Below are positions 1-10,599 of a DNA stretch of 64,000 nt, in pieces. The stretch is from Micrasema longulum (taxonomy: Eukaryota > Arthropoda > Insecta > Trichoptera > Brachycentridae). The stretch lies in NCBI GenBank assembly GCA_022494885.1, contig JAGVSM010000884.1, positions 115,025 through 179,024 on the forward strand, given 5' to 3'. The stretch's first letter is position 1. The number at the start of each line of letters is the position of its first letter. A program made the position numbers and the translations under genes. The notes beneath the pieces are model-generated. The model was not told where the DNA came from, ran no database searches, and saw only the letters and a program-made list of their open reading frames with translations.

Positions 1-726
1 CTAGAATGTATGATGAATGCCTGGAGAGCGAATTGGCGATGAACGAAAGTAAGTCAAAAGTGATGGTATTTCAAAGGGATAGTGAGGTTACTGACTGCAT
101 AATAAGGGAAGCATGTTTTCGAGAAATGGAAGAGTAGAAAAAGATGTTGAAAGAAGAGTGAATGCGGGCAACAAAATTAACGGAGTACTAAGCACAGTAA
201 TTTCTAATAAAAATATGTCAATCGAAGCTAAACTGGCAGTGCACAACGGAGTTTTAGTCCCAACACTTATGTATGAAAGTGGAACATGGAACTGGCAAAG
301 GAAGGATGAAAGCCTAGTGAACGCGGTTGAAATGCGATCTCTTAGACGAATGGTGGGAAATCAATGTATGACAGGGTTATGAATGATGAAATCAGGCGAG
401 AGTGTAAATTTGAGTCAAGTATAATTGATAAGATTAAGAAAGGGTCTCTGAGATGGTTTGGTCACGTAGAACGAATGGACGATGAAAGAATGGTAAAACA
501 AGTATATATGGCGAAAATGAACGGCAATGTGAGACGAGGACGACCAAGAAAGACGTGACATGATCAGATAAACCAAAATCTTAAGTCTGGTCATGTCAAA
601 AACAGACAGAACCGAAAGGCATGTATGACAAGATGTATGAATGTGGAAGAGGCTAGGATTGTTTGCCAGGATAGACGTGTGTGGCGGTCCATTCTCTCTG
701 CCTAACCCTACGGAAAAAGGGCGTGA
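1..726 (+). pseudogene. RTE-like LINE ORF, C-terminal part, broken
   Basis: Reading across frames gives the C-terminal part of a non-LTR retrotransposon polyprotein. It contains recognisable stretches such as KLAVHNGVLVPTLMYES, VEMRSLRRMVG, IRRECKFESSIIDKIKKG, LRWFGHVERMDDERMVK and RRGRPRKT, ending SA-stop-PYGKRA. This downstream 'RWFGHVERM ... RGRPRK' segment is typical of many insect RTE-type LINEs; the clade is tentative because the reverse-transcriptase core lies outside the window. The reading frame is broken at least three times: a stop near 137, a frameshift near 365-385, and TAA in place of a tyrosine codon near 704. It runs straight into a TAG-triplet tail, which supports a LINE 3' end. 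It is a dead copy, cut by the window edge on its 5' side. Confidence 0.7.
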
Positions 727-727
727 T

Positions 728-728
728 G

Positions 729-759
<31 letters not shown>

Positions 760-771
760 GAGTAGTAGTAG
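728..771 (+). repeat. (TAG)n microsatellite, LINE 3' tail
   Basis: About fourteen TAG/AGT triplets with one GGAG interruption follow directly after the GGGCGTGATGG end of the RTE-like element. RTE-clade LINEs usually end in short tandem repeats rather than poly-A, so this is probably the element's own tail. Confidence 0.8.
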
Positions 772-837
772 CGCTGCGCGTGTTCGTAGATATTAAAAAT
801 TTCAACCTAATCCGTAAAAAAAATTACCTGACTGAAA

Positions 838-1014
838 GTTAGTTGACAGCATATGGGAAAAAGGGGATATGGAAGGAGGTAGTGAAAAATACACCACAAC
901 ACCCAGACCAATTGAGAAAAAACCTTTTCTGAATTTTTTTCTTGCAACTGGCGGGAATCGAACTCGCGACGCCAGTTTCACAGTTAGCCGCCTAACCAAC
1001 TGCGCCATGGAACA
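838..1014 (-). repeat. tRNA-derived SINE, family B
   Basis: On the minus strand it starts with a tRNA-like head: GGCGCAGTTGGTTAGG (A box) and GAGTTCGATTCCCGCC (B box). This is followed by a body containing CTCAATTGG, GTGTTGTGGTGTATTTTT and CTCCTTCCATAT. The same order and sequence recurs on the plus strand at about 5,505-5,700, which defines a dispersed family. It produces spurious ORFs in both strands here. Confidence 0.75.
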
Positions 1015-1561
1015 TTGTATTTTGTGGTTATGGCTTAAAAAAAGCGACTAAATGGCAAAAAGCACACTTTAAAACTGACCAACATATCAAAGGTTAATTA
1101 ATTCTAGAGCGCGTTTAGCATTATGGAGTAAAATTACGCAAAAAATAAATTAATCGGATTATTAATAAAAACCTTATTGAAAAAATATGCTACCTGGGTG
1201 ACTCTTTATACCCCCCTAGGCCCGAAAGGGCTTATTTTTCAATATTTTTAAAAGTAATTTATTCACTTATATGTATTTTACTTATTTAATATATATGTGT
1301 ACTTAAAGTTTGTAAACCCTACCTGTTATTTCAGTTTTTTTATTCTTTTGTGTTCAATTCATAGTTAATAAAAAAAAATATCCGTACACGTAGAAAACTA
1401 TTACTTATTTCTTATAAAATTATTATATTATATGTTTATATTTTCTGTAATGCTGTTGATCCTGAGAATAAATTAAAATAAAATCAACAATGTTTTGAGA
1501 ATTTCCAAATGTTAGCAGACTGCCTTAAAAGAATTAATATAAAAATTGCGAAATTGTTTTA

Positions 1562-1806
1562 AAGCGTTGCCTAGTGGTGAATTTGTTCATTTGGATCACA
1601 TGATGAGGTTTCAGCTATTTTACTTCACAAAAGTCAACAGATGGAAGAGCTGAGGAAATGTGGAGGTTTTAACATAGGCAAGTTGGTAAATGTTACATAG
1701 TTTGTACAGTGGTGACTTAAACCAGCCAATGACAGGACATAAGCCCTGTATTATATTACCTTTTCAAAAGTGTTTTACTTTTCTGTTGCAACAAATTTAG
1801 ATCTTA
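1562..1806 (-). repeat. Rep-A interspersed repeat, near full length
   Basis: One of about twelve copies in the window of a ~230-bp repeat that I cannot assign to a class. In its minus-strand sense it opens with GCGTTGCCTAGT. It contains CACAAAAGTCAACAGATGG, GGTAAATGTTACA and CATAAGCCCTGTA, and ends near GTTTTACTTTTCTGTTGCAAC. No ORF and no clear terminal inverted repeat is visible. Confidence 0.7.
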
Positions 1807-2204
1807 AAAAAAATCATTTTAAAGTCATAAAACTTCATTTAAAATTAAATATCTGTAGTATAAAAAATAGTTTTAAGGTTAAGTCGTATACCCGATATTT
1901 TATTCAGGCTAGAAGCTTTAAATTACTTAATTTTTACTTAATATAAAATTTAAAAAACGGAAAAATTAAAAACTTGTTTTTAACTGAGCACTTAACATTT
2001 TACTTCATTTTAATAAGATATAAAAGAAGAAAATTGGAACAAAACTTAAATGCTTGAATTCTCAAAACAGGGATTTGAGATTTAAAGCTTTTACCCACGA
2101 TATGTAAATAGCAACAAGTTAGTTTTATTTTGAACAGCTACTATAGGTAAATAACTTATACACATTAACATTTAAAAAAAAGTATTACACTAGAATCTTT
2201 GATA

Positions 2205-2332
2205 TTTTTTGGGCTGTCATTTGAAGCGTAAGACATATTATTATACCCTAGTGTGACAAGAAAAGATCAATTTATGGGAGGTTGTTACACTAATGCAGTG
2301 CCCTTTGCACCATCAGGTGCTGAAAAGGAATA
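2205..2332 (+). repeat. SINE-M 3' fragment (Metulj-like)
   Basis: It carries the family hallmark GCAGTGCCCTTTGCACCATC followed by AGGTGCTG and AAGGAATAG, and an upstream GAAGCGTAAGAC block. The tRNA-like head is missing. Related full copies are at 46,118 and 58,645. Confidence 0.65.
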
Positions 2333-3047
2333 GTAGTTTATAAATTTTACATAATATTACGCATGCATTTTTTATTTAAAAGAGCCTTTCAGTCGAATAT
2401 ATTTACTCGTATATGAAATAGAATAGAATTAGAAACGGAAAAACTGCCAGAAAGGGATGACTAGACTTACATATTCTCGTAAAGGGTAATTACTTCCCCT
2501 AAATAAATATTATGACGCCTCGTATGAATGTATGAAGTCTTGTTACTTAAATAATTTAATTTCTCCGTATTTCTACTTGCAAAATAATACCAGCACAATG
2601 CGGGTTTACTGCATGCAACTTATTTTAGTTCCATTATATCCGCATAATAATATTCAAACATCTTGTGTAGATATTTGATTTATTTTGAATACAAACAGAT
2701 GTACAGGTTAAATGAATATAAATAAAAACTTTAAAAAACGTAGACATAGTAGGACCTGCTATCCAATAATATGTATTCACTAAATTATACTTAAATAAAG
2801 CGATGACGGTTTAAACTGAAAGAATAAATATACTTTATATTAATATCAATGAACTGTGGGACAAAACAAGGAGATGATGAGAAGAAAAAGAAGGAAATTG
2901 ATAAGGATTGGTGAAGGATGATTGAAGGAAAGTAAGAGTGGAAAATTGCATTTGATTTAATGATTAAGAACAAGAAAGATGCCTAACGGCTATTCTGTTA
3001 TTCTGAATCAAGCCTATTAGTTCTCTTCTGTTCGTATTATAAATACA

Positions 3048-3512
3048 ACAACAACAACAAACCATCACGCCGTTTCCCCGTAGGGGTAGGCAGAGAGGAT
3101 AGAACGCCATGTCACTCTATCTTGGCATACAGACCTCGCTTCCTCTACATTCATACATCTTCTCATGCACGCACGCCGATTATTCCTACTTTTGACATGT
3201 CCATCTTCAAGTATTTGATGGACTTGATCGTGCCATGTCTTTCTCGGTCTTCCTCGTTTTCTGCATCCATCAACTTTTGCATCGTAGATCTTTTTAGCCG
3301 TTCTTTCACTGTCCATTCGCTCTACGTGTCCAAACCAACGCAGCACCCCTTTCTTGATTCTGTCGAAAGTGCATGTCTCAGCCTTACACACTTCACGGAT
3401 CTTGACATTTGTGCACCTATAATATATGTTTTACCACACACTCGCCCGAAGGATCGCATTTCAACAGTATTTAACCTACTTTCATCATCATTTTTCCAAT
3501 TCCATACTTAAA
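3048..3512 (-). pseudogene. RTE-like LINE 3' end, broken
   Basis: The minus strand reads (across frames) WNWKNDDESRLNTVEMRSFG, then FDRIKKGVLRWFGHVERMDS, then KKIYDAKVDGCRKRGRPRKT, then CMRRCMNVEEARSVCQDRVT and WRSILSAYPYGETA-stop. This is the same element family as at 1-726, here with the terminal YPYG intact. The final ~108 codons (3,391 to 3,065) are one open frame; upstream the frame is shifted. The tail is (GTT)n at 3,048-3,061, directly after the conserved GGCGTGATGG. The 5' end is truncated near 3,512, as expected for target-primed LINE insertion. Confidence 0.75.
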
Positions 3513-3699
3513 TTATACTTAAATAAGTTAAATTTATCTAGACCATTAAAATTATTGTTAAACACTTAACATATACGAGAGATGGTATAATGTTTCCAAT
3601 AATTAGTTTTAATGTTACGTTTTAATATAATGTTTAAATTTGTTCAAATGTTTGTAAACCAAACATTGGATTTTTTCTCCTAGGGAACTATTAAGAATA

Positions 3700-3845
3700 A
3701 CAAATTACAACAGAGATAGAGAACCTTTTAGAGACAGAAATATAGAAACCTAAGCATTTACAAGGGTGTCATTGGCCTGTTTAAGCGGCAGCTTTACACA
3801 TTGTGTAACATTTACCTTTTCGCCTTGTTTAGATACTTTTCGTCT
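3700..3845 (+). repeat. Rep-A fragment
   Basis: It contains AAATTACAACAGAGAT, a diverged CTAAGCATTTACAAGG, and GGCAGCTTTACACATTGTGT. It matches the left half of Rep-A and stops near 3,845, where another repeat begins. Confidence 0.6.
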
Positions 3846-4048
3846 TGATCGTAGAAAAACAACGGATGTGCAAAAACTGCGACTTTCACTTTCTTCTATA
3901 TTGGATCTTAAACAGGTTTTATAAAGACTTTATAAATTACTGGTTGAAAAAAATATGTTTAACTAACACAAGTATCAAAGTATTGAGTTTTGTTCGTACG
4001 ATACTTATCAAGTTACGACATAAAGTGTAAAAAAAAATTAACCGCGTT
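3842..4048 (+). repeat. Dispersed repeat E, copy 1
   Basis: About 200 bp that recur at 52,165-52,385 in the same orientation. Shared blocks include TGATCGTAGAA.AACAACGG, GGATGTGC.AA, CAGGTTTTATAAA and CTTATCAAGTTA.GA. The element class is not recognised and there is no ORF. Confidence 0.6.
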
Positions 4049-4053
4049 ATAAG

Positions 4054-4862
4054 TTGAAGATACATGTGCTAAGTATGGTATGGTCCCCTCAGAATAATGT
4101 ATGTATTAATCAAACCGAGAACACTCAAGATAAATTTATAAGGAGCCTGGAATATCTTTTTGGTAACATTAAAAATGATTGTGGCGCATCTTTGATTGAT
4201 TTTAAGATAGAATCACTACAAAAAAGCGTGTTACATGTGCTTTAATTTTTATTTTCAAAATTCTTAATAATATGTTTGATTCGCCGTCCCTTTTCCAAAA
4301 TATTGGTTTCCGTTATCCTCTTCGCTGTACCAGATTAAATTTCCTTTTTTATGTACCAACTTATAAAAACAATTATACCTCGAACTCATTCATTAGACGT
4401 ACCTTTAAAAAAATATAATTAAAATGCACTCAGTATTGATGTGGACATTTTTAACTGCGCGTTGCATTTGTACAGAAAATTTCTTTAGTTTAATTTTTTT
4501 AGAAAATTTCGGATAGTTGCTAAGTGTACATCTTTAGTGGTTTGTGCTATCTATACTTGCCGCATATAATTTATATGTTTGTGTATGTTTTAGATGTGCG
4601 TTCATGTGTGTGTGCGTGAATGGCTCGTAGTGTTCATTCGGTATTTTTATTAATTACAAATGATAACCTCCATGGAAAACGCAAATGTTAACAATTATTA
4701 TTTTCTCAATTGGGTTTCTTAGTTATTATTCTTTGTCACATTTAATTTTTACATCTTTTGGAAAATTTAATTGGTCTTTTTATGTTTGAAAATCTTTGTT
4801 TTTAATATTGATTATGTATGACTATGTTTTCTGAATAAAATAAAATAAAATAAATAAATAAA
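4054..4862 (+). pseudogene. LINE ORF2 C-terminus and 3' UTR
   Basis: The first frame gives VWSPQNNVCINQTENTQDKF and DFKIESLQKS. After a frameshift near 4,215 it continues as RVTCALIFIFKILNNMFDSP, then FRYPLRCTRLNFLFYVPTYK and NNYTSNSFIRRTF. This is the usual C-terminal pattern after the reverse transcriptase in Jockey/CR1-type non-LTR elements. An AT-rich 3' UTR follows and ends in a TAAAA/TAAAT tandem tail at 4,836-4,862. Both truncation and frameshift show that it is dead. Confidence 0.65.
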
Positions 4863-5504
4863 TTTGTCGCTATTCTATGATCATTATGCCATAGTTTAAA
4901 AGTTTTATGAACAAGATTTATATTATGATATAAAAAAAAAATTACTGTTGCTAATGCATAGTGCCAGATAGTCCTAAAACTGATCGTTTATCCAAATAAC
5001 GTGATTATTCAAGTGTAAATTATTCGATAAATAAACCCGTTAATCGCAACACTAGTATATAGCGTGCATTCTAGAGTTGCGTGACTTTAGTTATGTATTT
5101 AAATACATATGTATAAATATACATAACAGGTAAGTTGTACTCTGGGGTGTACTCTATTGAATAATTAGCATTAGCGCAATAGCGTCGATAAATTGTAATG
5201 ATTTACCAGTAGCATTAGCAATCTGTACATTATAATGGTCGGTATGGATTAAGATTTAAACACGCCTTCTTTTTTTACAAGATATTAGACTTTTGACATC
5301 TTGAACGTTCACGATTGCCAATTTGTCTGTAGTTCACATCTGTGTAGTATATTCTCAACTTGCGATTCATTGAATCAATTATAAACCCAATAAATTACAA
5401 TTATGCTATACAATTCAACGCTACAATTAGTAAATTAAAGCTAACTTACTAACCTTAAATTCAAATAAAAACTGAATCAACCAACTAAAATCAATAAACA
5501 CGAA

Positions 5505-5700
5505 TTTTGACAGGCGCCGTAGCGCAGTTGGTTCGACGGCGAACTGTGAAACTCGCGTCGCGGGTTCGATTCCTGCCAGTTGCAAGAAAAGAAGATAAGT
5601 TTTTTTTCTCAATTGGTTGTTGGTGTTGTGATGTATTTTTCGTTACCACCTTCCATATTACCTCTTTCCCACCTGCTGACAAACCTCAAAATAGAGGCTT
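5505..5700 (+). repeat. tRNA-derived SINE, family B
   Basis: Plus-strand copy with tRNA-like head GGCGCCGTAGCGCAGTTGG (A box) and GGGTTCGATTCCTGCC (B box). The body is TTCTCAATTGGTTGTTGG then TGTTGTGATGTATTTTT. It matches the minus-strand copy at 838-1,014. The head is a retroposed tRNA-like promoter, not a functional tRNA gene. Confidence 0.8.
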
Positions 5701-6109
5701 AGCGGGTTATTCCTTTAAAAAAAAAAAAAAAATCTTTTGCAAAGCAGTCATGTCCTGCAAATATTCTTCGACTCTATAGACCCTTTTTTCAAACACCATG
5801 TGCTTAACAACTATTTTTTTTTGTTGGCAAAGCCTGAATTTCAAGAGGTGTCTTGTTGAATCGTATGAAATTTGAGGCAAAAAAAATGTGAATTTCTTCT
5901 TTTTTGGTGTGGTATTTCGTTAAGTTTTTTTGTTTCTTGACTTTTGCTTTATTATGTATTTCTTTTTGTAAACATTTAACTATTTTATCATATTAAATAA
6001 GAAAATAATAATTTGCAGTATAGTAGTGGGCAAATCTGAGCTACGCGATGCAAACCTGGGCTGCGATTATGAACTGAGTGGGTAGGTATATTTGTATAAA
6101 AATTCCAAT

Positions 6110-6455
6110 TATTTTATTTCATTTTACTCTTTGTACATAATGTGAGTTGTATATTGGCGGGCTTATTTCCAAATGGCAATTTCATCCAACCAACCAATAA
6201 AATAATAGTTTTATTGTTATTATTCAAGTTACAAAACATATTTAATATAAAGTAAAGATTAAAAAGCTAAAGATATGTAAAAATAGAAATAAACGTATTT
6301 GCTAATAAATTACCTTAAATCAAAACTATTACTCAATGGGAAAAGGGAAAAGAGAGGAAAGAGAGATTTGGAAGAGAAAGGAGATGTTTCTTCAGACGTG
6401 ATTTAAACAAAGATACTGTGGTAACATCTTTGATGGTGGATGGGAGATGATTCCA
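6110..6455 (-). repeat. LINE 3' end (family F), antisense
   Basis: It contains TTTGTACATAATGTGAG, GGCGGGCTTATTTCCAAATG and GCAATTTCATCCAACCAACC. A second copy is at 30,240-30,575, and a related end is at 42,769-43,454, where the coding part of the LINE is still readable. Here only the 3' UTR and a few hundred bases remain. Confidence 0.55.
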
Positions 6456-6457
6456 CT

Positions 6458-6610
6458 TCTTTGGTAACCGGTAATTGAACACGTTTAGAAAAAAAAATGC
6501 CAACAGATTCTATTTTTCATACAGAAAACTTAATTTTACTTTGTAGATAAAATTGAAGACAAACATTACCTTCCTATCAAAATGCGTACCTTGATTCTGG
6601 AGAACACAGA
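6458..6610 (+). repeat. Dispersed repeat G, copy 1
   Basis: It shares GGTAACCGGTAATTGAACA, GTTTAGAAAAA, GAAAACTTAATTTTACTT and GTAGATAAAATT with 35,965-36,100 in the same orientation. No ORF and no recognised class. Confidence 0.55.
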
Positions 6611-7479
6611 AGAGTGAGATTTTTTTTTCTAAAGTGACGTTTAATTTGTTGAAGAGAACTTCTGGGTTTCAGTAAACAATGGAACCCAAATAAACATTAA
6701 GACACGATGTGTAACGAGCATTAACTTCAGGGTATCTTATAGTAGAACTGCCATTTTTGTTTAATTATCTAACAAAATAATCAGTAAAATGTACTTTATT
6801 GTAAACAAAAATAATAAAAAGCCCATGGGCCGTATATTTTTAATTATAGCGTTTAGCAAGCTAAGCATTTTCAATAAGCATGCTAATAAAATTAATTGAA
6901 AACAACATTAATTTCTGCAACTACTCTCGAAGTACGTAAACCCCCAGTTGGCTGTTAACCCCGCATAGTACCTCTGCGAGGCGCAATCCACCCCTAATTA
7001 CTGCATTTTAAAGTCCAAGTTTACCCCCGCTGGAGCAATTTTCAAATTAGAATTGTCGTTTTGTCTCTGTTATTTGGAGTGGGTCTGCGTTTACGTACTT
7101 AGTTTCTGTTTTTCGTTTTGGACTTCTGTACACCCACCCTAATTGCAGTTCCAAACTTGTATTAATGTATCACGTGACACAGAATGGGGAAAATGAATTA
7201 GCAGATCATAATTATTCACAAAAATGCGCGTTTTGAAAATACGTGATTTTCCCCTTATTTTGCGCGCTTGGATTGACTTGCAAGAATAAAGCGGTTTTAC
7301 GAGCTACCTCTTGTGAAATGAATTTTGTTTTACTTTTCCAACCATGTCACTAGAAGTAAAAATTAGCTATTTATTAATGCTTTTAAGAGCAACATTTGTT
7401 TTTATACCCTAATGTCCAGAATGTGTAGATTGTAGATTATTCTATTTATTATTTATTTTTACTTTTACATTGTTTGTAT

Positions 7480-7880
7480 TCTTTTTTTATACAGAATAAT
7501 GTTCCCTCACTGGGGTGTCCCGTGCCGAGGGAAACATTTTACAAAAATGTGAAACATGCCTAAGATAATAATATTTTACAAAGTTATGAAATATATTTAA
7601 CAAAGTTAAAAAAAATAACAAAATAAGAACAATAAAAAAAAAACGTAATTAAACTAATTAACCTTTTTATAATTAACATGATAAACAAAACAAAAAACAA
7701 AAATATTTATAAAAAAACATAAACAATTTATATAGACTAATTAATAAAATTCATAAACAGTGCATTCGACACACAACTTGAAATTCTTTGGGATAGATCT
7801 TTCAGCTTTTCATATATCTCTTCGCCACTAAAACAGTGTAGGATGAAGATGGATTGGCATGGTTTAACTTGAAGTCTTAT
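7480..7880 (-). repeat. Possible LINE 3' end, antisense
   Basis: On the minus strand a short coding-like stretch (LKLNHANPSSSYTVLVAKRY with stops) is followed by an A-rich region and ATGTTTCCCTCGGCACGGG. This resembles a LINE 3' terminus, but nothing decisive is visible. Confidence 0.3.
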
Positions 7881-8029
7881 ATGGGTATCGTGTTTGTAAA
7901 TATATTGAATACCATTTTTTTATTGCCCTTTTTTGTCTTTGCTACATAGTTTTATAATCGTTTTGTTCAGTTTCTTGTATATATTGTAGAAAAATGTAAA
8001 TTCAATATGGGATTGCCTTAAACTATTAT

Positions 8030-8592
8030 CTCTCATCAACTTCAGGGTGCCTGAAAGAATGACTAGACAGGTGCCACCGTTTTGTAGCAATAATTCATGG
8101 ACAGTGTATACTTGTTATGCCGTATTAAATAGACTTCATGAACTCGGTAATAGTAATTCCCACGTATCTGACATATTTAGTGTAGGGTATTGTTCCTATA
8201 GAACAAACCTTTTGAACTTTTTTAAAGATGGTGAATGGTAATTATATTTATTTTTTCATGCATTTCATAATACATACAGTTTTTTGTTCACTTTGCCCAG
8301 CTGTATGAAACAGTACTTATGATTTTCTTGTTGTATTACTGTAAAATGTTTTATTATTCAAACTTTCTACTGAATATGCTACATAATTTTTAGGTTAATT
8401 TTATAAATTTAAATCTTGTATAATTTTTAGGTTTAATTTTTTTTAATAAATCTTGGGTATAAGGAAATTTATGTTTAAAAAAAAAATAGTAAGCCAAATA
8501 TGTTAGTATAAGGCAGATTTGCCGTTATAAATATTTGTAAAAGGTAGATTTCCCGTTTATGTTAATAAAATAAAATAAAAAATAAAATATGA
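8030..8592 (+). pseudogene. LINE ORF2 C-terminus with tandem tail
   Basis: The frame at 8,047-8,241 reads RVPERMTRQVPPFCSNNSWT, then YAVLNRLHELGN, DIFSVGYCSY and NLLNFF. It matches the extreme C-terminus of CR1/Jockey-like reverse-transcriptase proteins (an R-x-P-x-R-x-T-R-x-x-P-x-F segment, then N-R-L, then a final basic/aromatic end). A ~320-bp 3' UTR follows, with a TAAAA tandem tail at 8,564-8,592. The rest of the LINE is missing, as in a 5'-truncated insertion. Confidence 0.6.
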
Positions 8593-8635
8593 AAATGGGC
8601 TTAGGCCGTGGGTATATATAATAAATAAATATACA

Positions 8636-8735
8636 TATATACTTGAAGAAAAACGAATTACAATAGTGATGGTGAATTTTTAGTTGAGAAAATATGTAAG
8701 TCTAGGCATTTATAGGGTATATCCCTTGTTATCTC
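8636..8735 (+). repeat. Rep-A fragment
   Basis: It contains GAATTACAATAGTGATGG and GTAAGTCTAGGCATTTATAG. This is a diverged left part of Rep-A. Confidence 0.5.
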
Positions 8736-9018
8736 TACGGATGCGAATTGTGGCACCTCACTGGGGCCCATAACAGCAAAATACTTAGTTTTGAGAATTT
8801 GTGTCTCAGAAGAATCTAGGGTGTGCAGTGATTTTTTGAAATTATTATTAATAAAACATATAATACATAAAGTACATATTATACTCCCAGGAGTTATTAA
8901 TAAAAACTCATTTGGTACCGTACATCAAAAGAAAACATTTTTGTGATAATACATAATATCATACATAGTTAATACTTTCGAAATAGTAAAAAAACATTAT
9001 AAGAAACGTAAAACGCTT

Positions 9019-9345
9019 GACTTTGTGAGGAATAATGTTACAAGAAAATGGATGCAGCAAACCCCGGTGACAACTGTTATCAAACGGAGGCGATGCGGCT
9101 GGCTAGGCTATATATTGCGGATGCCTCCTGAGAGTCTTAACAACGCTTGCCTACTTAACAAGGCATCAGGTTCTCGACGTCCTGGACGTCCACTGCTGAC
9201 TGTTTATCGGCAGTTTATATCAGAACTACGGGACGCGAACTAGACTTGAGAGGACCCACGGGAGCTGGAAGCCGATAGAAATTCATAAAGGCTATTTGTG
9301 GACACCGTATGCTCCAACATGGAAGCGGATATGGATTGATGATAA
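9019..9345 (+). pseudogene. LINE C-terminal fragment
   Basis: The open frame includes TRKWMQQTPVTTVIKRRRCG, WLGYILRMPPESLNNACLL and GSRRPGRPLLTVYRQF, followed after stops by residues resembling WREAE...DR...VD. 'RWLGHILRMP ... RRPGRPxxTWRR' is a common post-RT segment of insect non-LTR retrotransposons. No reverse-transcriptase core remains, so the clade is open. Confidence 0.55.
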
Positions 9346-9351
9346 CACGTA

Positions 9352-9450
9352 ATTGGCTGGTTCAAGTGGCCATTTTACACACTGAGCAATATTTGTTATT
9401 TTATCAATGTTGGAAAATCAATGTCTCCTCAGTTCTTCATCTGACGATGT
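9352..9450 (+). repeat. Rep-A fragment
   Basis: It carries GGCTGGTTCAAGTGGCCATT, TTACACACTGAGC and TCCTCAGTTCTTCATCTGA, which match the middle of Rep-A. Confidence 0.55.
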
Positions 9451-9711
9451 AAATAGAGTAAAATACCTATATTTACCTTTGTTATTGTGGAAAAAATCAT
9501 ATGATTTCATATACAACGGCTGAAAACAATTTTGAATTTTTCATATATCTTCTTGGACCAGTTGGTTAAATTAACAATATTCTGAGTTAATCCAAATATT
9601 TGTTGACAAAATACTGGATTTCACAAATTTTTCATTAAATTTGGTTCGCATTCTGAAGCCCTTTCAACCATAAAATACTTTTTAAAAAAACATTAATGGC
9701 ATTTTACACTT

Positions 9712-9801
9712 TTTATTTATAAATCAGTATAAACCACTAAAACATTTAAGTTATATGTCGACCAGTTTTGAGGTTACTTCTTAATCATTAGGACTTACAA
9801 T
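9712..9801 (-). repeat. Penelope-type arm with hammerhead-like core
   Basis: The minus strand reads AGTCCTAATGATTAAGAAGT then AACCTCAAAACTGGTCGAC. It is the inverted partner of 10,125-10,215; a SINE lies between the two arms. The core resembles a decayed hammerhead motif (ATGA ... AAAAC-TG-GTC). Confidence 0.5.
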
Positions 9802-9804
9802 TTT

Positions 9805-9998
9805 TTTTTACATTTTTTTTGCACGACAACAGGCCAGGAGGCCTAATTACAGTGGTGAATTACATCACTCAGCACCCAGGGTTGAGAAAAATCACTTTTT
9901 TTTTTTTTTTTTGTGTTCTCACCGGGAATCGAACCCGGAACCTTGCGTGCGTGAGTCAAGCGTCTTGACCACTACACCGCGGAGGCCGCCATGCTTGC
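9805..9998 (-). repeat. tRNA-derived SINE, family D
   Basis: The minus strand starts GGCGGCCTCCGCGGTGTAGT then GGTCAAGACGCTTGACTC (A-box region). The B box is GGGTTCGATTCCCGG, followed by GTGAGAACAC. The body ends with AGGCCTCCTGGCCTGTTGT. It matches 31,363-31,556 over its full length. The run of T at 9,897-9,913 lies inside the body. Confidence 0.8.
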
Positions 9999-10124
9999 TT
10001 ATCTTTAAGTCCTCTTTTAAAAATATTCCGGTTGTGATTCATGATATCCCCTTTCTCTCTCTTTGTTTCATACTTCTGTTTCTTTCCAACAATATTTTAT
10101 ATCACAATATTTATAATATAAAGT

Positions 10125-10215
10125 TCAAGTCCTAACGATGAGGAAGTAACTTCGAAACCGGTCGACGTAGAAATAAAAACTGAAATGCGGTTTATTCACA
10201 TTTATAAATAAATAA
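10125..10215 (+). repeat. Penelope-type arm with hammerhead-like core
   Basis: It contains AAGTCCTAACGATGAGGAAG then TAACTTCGAAACCGGTCGAC. Read as a hammerhead: CGATGA core (canonical CTGANGA without U4), stem II GGAAG/CTTC, GAAA, then the self-complementary ACCGGT and the cleavage-type triplet GTC. It pairs as an inverted repeat with 9,712-9,801. Confidence 0.5.
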
Positions 10216-10285
10216 GTTCATAATAAATACTTTTAAGTTTGTACGTGAAAATTCTTAATGGAAGTTCATTGTTATTTATTATATA

Positions 10286-10360
10286 AATAAGTCCACAAAT
10301 TTGGAAAATCCAGTGACCGGTTTCATCGCTATCGCGACATCTTCGATACTGGTATCTTTA
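10286..10360 (-). ncRNA. Hammerhead-like ribozyme motif (Penelope type)
   Basis: On the minus strand, 5' to 3': stem I CCAGT; core TCGAAGA; one extra T; stem II GTCGC-GATA-GCGAT; GAAA; self-complementary ACCGGT with GTC; then the stem I partner ACTGG. Stem I and stem II are fully complementary. C3-U4 of the usual CUGANGA core are altered to U-C, so catalysis is doubtful. It lies about 250 bp downstream of the GIY-YIG fragment on the same strand, as expected for a Penelope-like element terminus. A homologous stretch is at 34,024-34,110. Confidence 0.45.
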
Positions 10361-10599
10361 TTAAGGAGTTCAATGTATTTTTACAAAACAGCAGTAAGGA
10401 TAGATAATTCAAAATTATATGAAAGTAAATTAAACAAAGTTATTTTTATCTTAAGGATCATTATTAAAAAAAACCAAGTTGATATAATGCTATTTTAATG
10501 AGTTTAATTATTTTATTTTAAGGGCCCCATCCTTCGTGACTGCGATTTTTGTCAATTATGAATTTTGAAAAACAAAGGGTTAAAAAGTCGTTAGTAAAA

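Noticed and set aside
802..1051. ORFs on both strands (MAQLVRRLTVKLASRVRF-like and its opposite)
   Set aside because: They are the tRNA-like head of SINE family B read as protein; such 'VAQLVRRRTVKL' peptides arise from tRNA-derived repeats.
5507..5779. 90-codon ORF beginning MTGAVAQLVRRRTVKL
   Set aside because: Same SINE-B head in the other orientation, not a gene.
9905..9990. tRNA-like sequence with perfect B box
   Set aside because: It is followed by a SINE body duplicated at 31,363-31,556; no complete acceptor-stem pairing, so not a tRNA gene.
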